A stretch of DNA of 5,203 nucleotides from NCBI GenBank assembly GCA_025362415.1, contig JANYGM010000409.1, forward strand, positions 1 through 5,203, in the 5' to 3' direction. The DNA comes from a bacterium (lineage in GTDB: Bacteria; Bacteroidota; Bacteroidia; Cytophagales; Thermonemataceae). Position numbers and translations under genes: made by a program. Positions 1-5,203 of this stretch are shown here, in pieces (position 1 is the stretch's first letter; every line of letters starts with the position of its first letter). The notes under the pieces are model-generated. The model was not told where the DNA came from and made no database searches. It worked only from the letters and a program-made list of their open reading frames with translations.

Positions 1-1032
1 GCAGATTTACTTCGTGCCAGTATTATGTCTGCTGCCAACGAACACCGTTTGGGTGCAAATGAAGCACCTCCTGCCATTATTTCTGTGTTTATTGGGGCAT
101 ATCTCACCAAATTACTGACAGAATTAGAAAAAACTTCTGATATTTCGTTTGACAAAGGAGATAATATTTATATTAAAACTGGTCTTAAAAAACTTCCTCC
201 TGTCTTAATGGATAACACAGACCGTAACAGAACCTCTCCATTTGCTTTTACAGGCAACAAATTTGAGTTTAGGGCGGTGGGGTCGTCTGCTAATTGTGCC
301 TCTAATATGATAGTTTTGAATACTATTGTGGCAAATCAGTTGGCAGATTTCAAAATAGAAGTTGATGCTTTGATAGAAAAAGGAGAAAAAAAGGAAGTTG
401 CTATTATCAATATCCTCAAAAACTACATCAAAACGTCTAAAAAGGTGCTTTTTGAGGGAGATGGCTACTCGCAGGAATGGGTGAAAGAAGCCAAAAAACG
501 TGGTTTGAGTAATGTAATGTCTTGTGTGGAGTCTTTAGACGCATTTGTGAGTAAAAAATCTGTAAAAATGTTTGAAAAACATAATATTTTGAGTCACAGA
601 GAGTTAGAGGCAAGATATGAAATAATGCTAGAGAATTATATCAAAAAAATACAGATAGAATCTCGTATGATGGGTGAACTTGTGATTAACCACGTAATGC
701 CTACGGCTATTTTTTATCAAAATCAACTAGCGCAAAATGTGCTTAATTTGCGTACATTGGGTATTGAAGATGATTTGGTAGCAAATACGGTTACTGCTAT
801 CAAAAAAATCTCTGAACATGTGAGTAACCTCCAAAAAGAAGTTACGAGTATGATAGAAACACGCAAAAATGCCAACGAAATAGTAGATATTAAGAAAAAA
901 GCACAAAAATATAGCGTTGAAGTGCGAGGTTTTTTTGAGGAAATCCGCAAAAAAGCAGACAAATTAGAGTTAATGGTAAGTGATGAGGCGTGGCCTCTCA
1001 TCAAATACAGAGAATTATTGATGGTGAGGTAA
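1..1032 (+). CDS. glnN: Glutamine synthetase type III, C-terminal part (5' truncated by window edge)
   Basis: This is the C-terminal 343 residues of a type III glutamine synthetase, the cytoplasmic enzyme that makes glutamine from glutamate, ammonia and ATP. The frame is open from base 1, reading ADLLRASI before the first in-window ATG at 25. That ATG is therefore internal and the true start lies upstream. GSIII hallmarks visible are HRLGANEAPPAI (residues 15-26 of the visible part), TDRNRTSPFAFTGNKFEFR (about 73-91), which runs into FEFRAVGSS (88-96), and the family-typical RGL...LDA and SHRELEARYEIMLENY segments. The C-terminal 80 residues are rich in Lys and Glu and look helical or coiled, as in the GSIII tail. 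GSIII proteins usually run to roughly 700-730 residues, so about half is missing. The gene ends in TAA at 1030-1032 with no frameshift seen. The symbol glnN is the usual GSIII name. The family call is firm, but the symbol is conventional. Confidence 0.95.
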   Translation, partial: ADLLRASIMSAANEHRLGANEAPPAIISVFIGAYLTKLLTELEKTSDISFDKGDNIYIKTGLKKLPPVLMDNTDRNRTSPFAFTGNKFEFRAVGSSANCASNMIVLNTIVANQLADFKIEVDALIEKGEKKEVAIINILKNYIKTSKKVLFEGDGYSQEWVKEAKKRGLSNVMSCVESLDAFVSKKSVKMFEKHNILSHRELEARYEIMLENYIKKIQIESRMMGELVINHVMPTAIFYQNQLAQNVLNLRTLGIEDDLVANTVTAIKKISEHVSNLQKEVTSMIETRKNANEIVDIKKKAQKYSVEVRGFFEEIRKKADKLELMVSDEAWPLIKYRELLMVR

Positions 1033-1060
1033 GCGAAGGTACAAAGTATGAATTTTTGTA

Positions 1061-1274
1061 GGGGCGTACCCCATAGCCGTCAGGCTAGTCTGGTTTACTT
1101 TCGTTTAGGCACTTGAAGTTTTTTGCACCGTCAGCTAAAGCAGACGGCAAAATAGACTTGAAAGCACTTCACAAGAATATTTCTGTTTTTTTATTTCCTT
1201 TGCTGTCTGCTTTAGCTGACGGTGCAGAGATATTTGAGTGCTTAGCCTGACGGCTATGGGGCATGCCCCATAGC
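1061..1274. repeat. Nested mirrored palindromic element (REP/BIME- or MITE-like)
   Basis: Two nested perfect inverted repeats are visible. The outer arms at 1069-1087 and 1243-1261 are 19 bases each (ccccatagccgtcaggcta and its reverse complement). The inner arms at 1124-1145 and 1205-1226 are 22 bases each. The inner pair extends to 1151/1199 with one G-T mismatch around a 47-base T-rich spacer. Each arm also folds on itself. The left side has ggggcgtacccc (1061-1072), tagccgtcaggcta (1074-1087) and ccgtcagctaaagcagacgg (1128-1147). The same three kinds of unit recur in reverse order on the right at 1203-1222, 1243-1256 and 1258-1269. The core CCGTCAG is shared by two of the units. No open reading frame or transposase lies inside. 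The structure resembles a REP doublet or small non-autonomous element. No T-run follows on either strand, so an intrinsic terminator is not supported, although RNA folding after the glutamine synthetase gene is likely. Confidence 0.8.
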
Positions 1275-1297
1275 GTAAATACACTTTTTAGGCACTT
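1104..1297. repeat. 11-bp direct repeat flanking the right half of the palindromic element
   Basis: The word tttaggcactt occurs at 1104-1114 and again at 1287-1297 on the same strand. A diverged inverted relative, gagtgcttag (1236-1245), lies between them. The first copy sits between the outer and inner left arms and the second just outside the element. They therefore do not behave as target-site duplications of the whole unit. They may be leftovers of the same repeat family. Confidence 0.5.
1253..1274. repeat. 22-bp perfect palindrome at the right edge of the nested element
   Basis: The run from gctatgggg to ccccatagc, centred on GCATGC, is perfectly self-complementary over 22 bases and breaks at 1252/1275. 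It shares its left half with the outer arm of the nested element. It is therefore a second, alternative fold that competes with pairing to 1069-1087. The left edge has only a related imperfect version, ggggcgtacccc at 1061-1072. Confidence 0.85.
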
Positions 1298-1320
1298 TTT
1301 GAACAGTTTTTCTTGAAGAC

Positions 1321-1466
1321 CACAAAAAAATTAGTATCCAGAAATTTCAAATTACTCTACATAACATGAGTCAATAACTTAATTATCAATGCCTTATATT
1401 CATTCACAATTCATAATTCATAATTGCTTAAAGATTTTTTAACATAGAAAAGCACAAAAAAATTAG
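1321..1466. repeat. Direct 14-mer repeat, copies at 1321-1334 and 1453-1466
   Basis: The 14-mer cacaaaaaaattag is found identically at both positions, 132 bases apart. The second copy ends where the -33 element of the putative receptor promoter would lie (ttag at 1463-1466). This could be a regulatory word or chance in AT-rich DNA. No TAnnTTTG box follows the first copy at the right distance, so it is probably not a second promoter. Confidence 0.4.
1402..1425. repeat. Short AT-rich heptamer tandem repeat (aattcat)n
   Basis: After an imperfect unit (attcac), two exact aattcat heptamers and a partial third (aatt) run through 1408-1425. The tract can also fold weakly on itself. Such tracts are low-complexity spacer sequence, and no function is visible. 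Confidence 0.55.
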
Positions 1467-1494
1467 AATAATCAAAATACAAAGTGTACTTTTG
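1463..1494 (+). promoter_or_regulatory. Putative Bacteroidota-type promoter of the TonB-dependent receptor
   Basis: The octamer tacttttg at 1487-1494 is an exact match to the TAnnTTTG -7 box used by the Bacteroidota primary sigma factor. Twenty bases upstream, ttag at 1463-1466 is a weak match to the TTTG -33 element. Transcription would start about 7 bases after the box, giving an untranslated leader of roughly 80 bases before the ATG at 1580. The -7 match is strong and the -33 match is poor, which would fit a moderate or activator-dependent promoter. Confidence 0.5.
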
Positions 1495-1496
1495 TA
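1478..1496. promoter_or_regulatory. Near-palindromic site overlapping the -7 box (operator candidate)
   Basis: The 19 bases tacaaagtgtacttttgta have perfect 6-base outer arms (tacaaa / tttgta) and a central gtac, and they cover the whole -7 box. A dimeric regulator bound here would block the promoter. A related sequence, tacaaagt...ttttgtag, lies at 1040-1061 just after the glutamine synthetase stop. Part of the symmetry is imposed by the promoter consensus itself, so this is only a candidate. Confidence 0.3.
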
Positions 1497-1579
1497 GAAA
1501 TTTTATATGCGCATCTCTTTAATGCAAATATTTTTATCTTTATACAAAAATAATAGCCTTTAATAATTAAATCCAATCA

Positions 1580-4500
1580 ATGAAAAACAAATTTCTACTC
1601 GTTTTTAGTATGTTTTGTTTGCTTTTAGGTACACAAACATTACTAGCACAGGTTACTACCGCCTCTATGTCGGGTACAGTAACAGACAAAAAGACCAAAG
1701 AAGTAATTCCTGGTGTTACCATTATTGCCCTGCACACACCAACAGGTGGACAATTTGGAGTTGTTACAGACGACAACGGAACGTATAGCATCAATAATAT
1801 GAAAATAGGAGGTCCTTATAAGGTTACTTTCTCGTTTATTGGCTACAAACAACAAGATATTATGGTTGGTAGTCTTGGACTTGGTGAAAATACCAAACTA
1901 AATGCCTCACTTGCTGAAGAAGGAAGTTTGGATATTACGGAAGAAGCCGTTGTAACTGGTAAAAAAGATGCTACTTTTGATGCTGGGCGCACAGGCGCAA
2001 CTACCAATATCAATAGTGAGCAATTAGCGGCGTTGCCTACGCTTTCTCGTAGTTTGCAGGATTTTGTACGCCTTACACCACAGTTTTCTGCGCAAGATAA
2101 CGGTGGTATTTCTTTTGGTGGTGCAAACAACCGTTTTAACAGTATTATGATTGATGGCGCAGTAAATAATGACGTTTTTGGGCTTGCCGCATCAGGTACG
2201 CCTGGTGGGCGTACCAACACGCAACCTGTCAGCCTTGATGCCGTAAAAGAAATTCAGGTACTTATTGCACCTTATGATGTGCGCCAAAGTGGTTTTGTGG
2301 GTGGTGGCGTAAATGCAGTAACACGTTCTGGAACAAATGAATTAGAAGGTTCTGCTTACTATTTTAATAGAAATGCAAACCTTGCAGGTAAAAAAGTAGG
2401 TGATAGAGACCTTACTGTAAACGAATTTAGAGATACGCAGTTTGGTTTCCGTTTTGGTGGTCCTATTGTGAAGAATAAATTATTTTATTTCTTTAATGCT
2501 GAACTTGGAAGACGCACAGAGCCAAATGCCAACAACCTAAATTCTTACACGCAAAACCTTACAGGTACAGATGAAACACGTGCTACAACTGCATCAAAAC
2601 TCTTAGACGAAATGAACTTCGTTAGAAATCTTCTGATAAAAAAGTATAACTACGACCCAGGAGACCCAGCAGAAAATTATATCAATACGCAAAATAACAA
2701 CAAAATATTTGCTCGTTTGGATTGGAACATCAATAACAAACATACACTTACTTTGCGCCATAACTTTATTGATGCTTTTGTTACAGATATTTTTAGAAGT
2801 GGCGTAAATTATTCTTTTAATAATGGTGGGGCTAATATAAGAAATCAAACGAATACAACGGTTTTGGAACTTCAAAGCAGGTTATCTAACAAATTAAGTA
2901 ACGAGTTTCGTGTAAGTTATACCAATGTAAATGATAAAAGAGAAAATCAAGGGCGTGATTTTCCTTTGATGACCGTTCCTAGCAAAGTAATTACTACTAA
3001 TTTGCTTACTGGTCTTAATAGAGATGCAAGTCTTAATAGCCTTAAACAAAACCTAATAGAAATTACTAATAACTTCACTTGGAAAAAAGGAAAGCATACC
3101 TTTGTTTTTGGTTCAAGAAACGAACTCTACTTCTTTGAAAATGCGTTCCTTCAAAACTTTGGTGGTGCTTGGACTTTTGGTAGCATACAAAAACCAACTG
3201 ACCCAGGTGCTTTGGATTTTAGCTTAGAATCTGGTATTCCTATTACATTTGAAAAAAACTACTCTCGTACATCTGACCCAAGACAAGGTGCAAAGTGGGG
3301 CGCAATACAATTAGGTATTTATGCGCAAGACGAATGGAATGTAGCTAAAAACCTACGCCTAACAATGGGAATACGTGCTGATTTGCCGTATTTGTCTAGT
3401 ACAGTAACTAAAAATGACCTTTTTGAAAGACAATTTGCATTAGATAATAGTCAAAAACCAACGGCAAAGATACTTTTATCTCCTCGTATTGGCTTTAACT
3501 GGGACGTAAAAAATGATGGAAAAACACAAATTAGAGGTGGAGTAGGCTTATTTGCTGGTCGTCCTCCTTTTGTTTGGCTTTCTAATCAGTATAGCAATAC
3601 TGGGATAAATTTTGGACAATCTAACCTTCGTGACCAACAAAGCCTAAACGCTATTTTCACAGGGACAACGCCTGCGCAACGTGATGCTATTATTGGCGAC
3701 CCTAATTTCATTCCGCCTGCACAAGCGCAAACTTCTGTTATTAACCTTACTAACCCTAATTTGCGCCTGCCGCAAATATTTAGAGCTAATTTGGGTGTGG
3801 ATAGAAAACTTCCTTTTGGATTAGTAGGTACTTTTGAAGCACTTTATTCCAAAACAATTAGTGATATGTATATCAGAAATATCAATTTGAGAGGACAACA
3901 AAACGTGCTTAATAATGAAGGTCGTCCTGTTTTTGGTGTGCCAGGTTCAGGTCCTCGTTTGATTGACCCTGTGAACTTTACGGGCGTTTATGTCCTTGAA
4001 AATACTCGTGGTGGCGACCAACTAAGTCTTACTGGAAAGTTAGAAAGAAATAGAAAAGGGCTTTATACTATGCTTGCCTATACTTATTCTAATGCTACGG
4101 ATTTTGCAAGTTTGACTTCTTCTGTTTCTGCTTCTAATTTTAACAATAACATTACGGCTGGCGACCCTAATAATCCTGTTAAAGCAACAACAGATTTTAA
4201 TCTTACGCATAGAGTTGTGGGTGCGCTTTCTTACAACTTTGAATATAGCAAATATGCGTCTACTAACTTTGCTTTGTTCTACAATGGTCAGTCTGGGCGT
4301 AATTATTCTTATACTATTGGAAATGGTGGTTTGTTAGATATCAATGCTGACGGTGTTAGTTTTAATGAATTGATGTATATTCCTCGCAAACGTGAAGATA
4401 TAGAACTTGCAAATTCTACTACGTCTGCTACGGTAGATGTGAGTAGTTTTGGTGTAAAAGATGCAGCAGGTAATTTAATTACTAGCGTGCCTTATATAGT

Positions 4501-5002
4501 GCCTGCAAGTGAGCAATGGGCAGCATTAGACAATTTTATCAAAAATGAAGAATCTTTGAAAGATAGAAGAGGGCAGTTTGCAGAGCGTAATGGTGCAGTT
4601 GCACCTTGGAATCACCGCTTTGATTTACGTTTGATGCAAAATATCAGGTATAAATCTGGTGCTGACGACAAAAAACATACTTTGCAGTTTACGCTAGACA
4701 TCATTAACGTAGGGAACTTCTTAAATAAGAATTGGGGAGTTATTCCTACAAGTGTTACAAGCCCTCTTCTAGCACAAAAATTCAATGATATTACAGGAAA
4801 TGTTGTTTATAACGTCAATCCTACTAATACTGCCGTTACAGCTACAAGCATCAAAACAGATGCAGCAGGAAATCCTATACTTACGGCTGCGGGTCTTCCA
4901 CAAGTAAAAACAGCTACCGCAGAAATAGTGCGTAATAGAGATATTATTTCTTTGGCTTCTGTGTGGCAGATGCAATTTGGAGTGGAGATTGTATGGGAGT
5001 GA
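1580..5002 (+). CDS. Oar-like TonB-dependent outer-membrane receptor with carboxypeptidase-regulatory-like domain
   Basis: This 1140-residue outer-membrane protein would take up or bind an unknown ligand using energy passed by TonB. A signal peptide occupies residues 1-23 (Lys-containing start, FLLVFSMFCLLLG core, cut near LLA|Q). A carboxypeptidase-regulatory-like beta-sandwich follows at about 29-113 (SGTVTDKKTKEVIPGVTI, TDDNGTYSI, FSFIGYK). The segment ITEEAVVTG (119-127) resembles a TonB box. The plug spans about 133-255 and carries the Oar-type signatures IDGAVNNDVFGLAASGTPGG and PYDVRQSGFVGGGVNAVTRSGTN. The rest is a beta-barrel with many aromatic-ended strands. The length is normal for the family. 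The ATG at 1580 is chosen because it gives an intact signal peptide. There is no Shine-Dalgarno sequence, as is usual in this phylum. No SusD-like partner is seen. The end, FGVEIVWE, lacks the terminal aromatic expected of a barrel, and the sequence changes character just there, so the last 5-8 residues may not be native. Family call is firm; substrate unknown. Confidence 0.93.
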   Translation: MKNKFLLVFSMFCLLLGTQTLLAQVTTASMSGTVTDKKTKEVIPGVTIIALHTPTGGQFGVVTDDNGTYSINNMKIGGPYKVTFSFIGYKQQDIMVGSLGLGENTKLNASLAEEGSLDITEEAVVTGKKDATFDAGRTGATTNINSEQLAALPTLSRSLQDFVRLTPQFSAQDNGGISFGGANNRFNSIMIDGAVNNDVFGLAASGTPGGRTNTQPVSLDAVKEIQVLIAPYDVRQSGFVGGGVNAVTRSGTNELEGSAYYFNRNANLAGKKVGDRDLTVNEFRDTQFGFRFGGPIVKNKLFYFFNAELGRRTEPNANNLNSYTQNLTGTDETRATTASKLLDEMNFVRNLLIKKYNYDPGDPAENYINTQNNNKIFARLDWNINNKHTLTLRHNFIDAFVTDIFRSGVNYSFNNGGANIRNQTNTTVLELQSRLSNKLSNEFRVSYTNVNDKRENQGRDFPLMTVPSKVITTNLLTGLNRDASLNSLKQNLIEITNNFTWKKGKHTFVFGSRNELYFFENAFLQNFGGAWTFGSIQKPTDPGALDFSLESGIPITFEKNYSRTSDPRQGAKWGAIQLGIYAQDEWNVAKNLRLTMGIRADLPYLSSTVTKNDLFERQFALDNSQKPTAKILLSPRIGFNWDVKNDGKTQIRGGVGLFAGRPPFVWLSNQYSNTGINFGQSNLRDQQSLNAIFTGTTPAQRDAIIGDPNFIPPAQAQTSVINLTNPNLRLPQIFRANLGVDRKLPFGLVGTFEALYSKTISDMYIRNINLRGQQNVLNNEGRPVFGVPGSGPRLIDPVNFTGVYVLENTRGGDQLSLTGKLERNRKGLYTMLAYTYSNATDFASLTSSVSASNFNNNITAGDPNNPVKATTDFNLTHRVVGALSYNFEYSKYASTNFALFYNGQSGRNYSYTIGNGGLLDINADGVSFNELMYIPRKREDIELANSTTSATVDVSSFGVKDAAGNLITSVPYIVPASEQWAALDNFIKNEESLKDRRGQFAERNGAVAPWNHRFDLRLMQNIRYKSGADDKKHTLQFTLDIINVGNFLNKNWGVIPTSVTSPLLAQKFNDITGNVVYNVNPTNTAVTATSIKTDAAGNPILTAAGLPQVKTATAEIVRNRDIISLASVWQMQFGVEIVWE

Positions 5003-5148
5003 GTGACGGGTCATTTAAAGACCGATTCGGTACAGCATGTTGGAGTCTTAAAATCAAAGGAGACGATTCTGAAGGTATTATTTGCCCGTTTGTGGTTTCA
5101 GGAGAGGAAAAGAGCCATAGTGCCTATCGAAGTGAGCTAGCAGGTTGA
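4987..5148 (+). pseudogene. Retroelement RNase H-like fragment, out of frame with and overlapping the receptor end
   Basis: In a frame different from the receptor, the sequence reads GDCMGVSDGSFKDRFGTACW, then about 20 residues, then SAYRSELAG before a stop at 5146-5148. I recognise this from memory as the pattern that opens the RNase H-like domain of retrotransposon polyproteins from algae and other eukaryotes (SDGSFKD...GTA.W...SAYRSELAG). The Asp of SDGS (codon 5005-5007) and the Glu of SEL (codon 5134-5136) match the first two catalytic acids of RNase H in order and approximate spacing. The later Asp residues are absent because the frame is cut by a tandem repeat beginning at 5147. The left boundary is uncertain, somewhere in 4975-5000. 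No start codon or ribosome site of its own is convincing. It is either a remnant of an inserted element or foreign sequence joined artificially. An unrelated bacterial RNase H-like protein is possible but fits less well. Confidence 0.55.
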
Positions 5149-5203
5149 TTCTGAAGGTATTAATTGCCCGTTTGTGGTTTCAGGAGAGGAAAAGAGCCAT
5201 AGT
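5065..5203. repeat. 57-bp direct repeat at 82-base offset, second copy flush with window end
   Basis: Bases 5065-5121 recur at 5147-5203 with a single difference (T at 5081, A at 5163), beginning gattctgaaggtatta and ending agagccatagt. A 25-base segment (5122-5146) separates the copies. The 82-base offset is not a multiple of three, so the second copy reads the same peptide (DSEGI...EEKSHS) in the next frame, with Ile changed to Asn. It terminates the RNase H-like reading frame. The second copy stops exactly at the last base of the window, so its true length is unknown. Confidence 0.9.

Larger units (their letters stand above)
1033..1579. other. Gene-free intergenic interval
   Basis: No convincing coding region or tRNA is visible on either strand over these 547 bases. 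The first half (to about 1274) is occupied by a GC-rich nested palindromic element. The second half is strongly AT-rich and holds a short heptamer repeat, a repeated 14-mer and the putative promoter of the receptor gene. The separation and the promoter suggest that the two flanking genes, although in the same direction, are not one operon. Confidence 0.8.

Noticed and set aside
25..27. ATG at 25 as the true start of the first gene.
   Set aside because: The reading frame continues upstream to base 1 with conserved residues (LLRAS), and the protein would lack half of the enzyme. The gene is cut by the window edge.
723..1004. Minus-strand open frame of 93 codons.
   Set aside because: It lies entirely inside the conserved glutamine synthetase C-terminus, with no recognisable domain or start signals. 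It is a shadow frame.
1124..1226. Intrinsic terminator for the glutamine synthetase gene.
   Set aside because: The stem is long, but neither side is followed by a T-run on the relevant strand. The T-rich part lies in the loop, and the structure is part of a larger mirrored array.
1402..1425. CRISPR-like or iteron-like repeat.
   Set aside because: The units are only 7 bases, contiguous and AT-only apart from a C, with no spacers. It is low-complexity sequence.
1580..1650. Lipoprotein signal at the receptor start (Cys at residue 13).
   Set aside because: The Cys lies inside the hydrophobic core (SMFC) and does not match a lipobox. A standard signal peptide with a cut near residue 23 fits better.
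1843..2220. Minus-strand open frame of 125 codons.
   Set aside because: It is antisense to the highly conserved plug domain of the receptor, and its composition is what complementing that gene would give.
5065..5203. Template/variable repeat pair of a diversity-generating retroelement (the one mismatch is A versus T).
   Set aside because: There is only one mismatch. No bacterial reverse transcriptase is present, the copies are in different frames, and the target is not a C-type-lectin-like protein end. A tandem duplication or assembly repeat explains it better.

Overview
The window looks like a piece of an AT-rich Bacteroidota genome, probably Cytophagales-like. Three things suggest this: a type III glutamine synthetase, a long Oar-type TonB-dependent receptor with an N-terminal carboxypeptidase-regulatory-like domain, and a promoter carrying a Bacteroidota TAnnTTTG -7 box with no Shine-Dalgarno sequence at the start codon. 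The lineage is inferred from protein families and motif style, not from any search.

Layout. Positions 1-1032 hold the C-terminal half of a type III glutamine synthetase, whose 5' part lies outside the window. Positions 1033-1579 are a 547-base gene-free interval. Its first half is a strongly ordered nested palindromic element (1061-1274) made of mirrored GC-rich hairpins, like a REP/BIME unit or a small MITE. Its second half is AT-rich, with short repeats and a likely promoter (-7 box at 1487-1494) for the next gene. Positions 1580-5002 encode a 1140-residue outer-membrane TonB-dependent receptor with signal peptide, regulatory-like domain, plug and barrel. The two genes are transcribed in the same direction but look independently expressed. 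One makes glutamine in the cytoplasm and the other is a surface receptor or transporter of unknown substrate, so no shared pathway is evident.

The last 200-odd bases are the most unusual part. At the receptor's stop codon the sequence turns, in another frame, into a fragment resembling the start of a retrotransposon-type RNase H domain (VSDGSFKD...AYRSELAG). It is followed by a tandem repeat of its own middle section (57 bases, one mismatch, 82-base offset) that runs flush into the window end. The receptor's last residues also lack the terminal aromatic expected of an outer-membrane barrel. The simplest reading is a chimeric join (assembly or amplification artefact, possibly with eukaryotic DNA from a mixed sample). 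A real insertion or transfer would be more exciting but needs independent evidence. I see no complete new defence or mobile system in the window.
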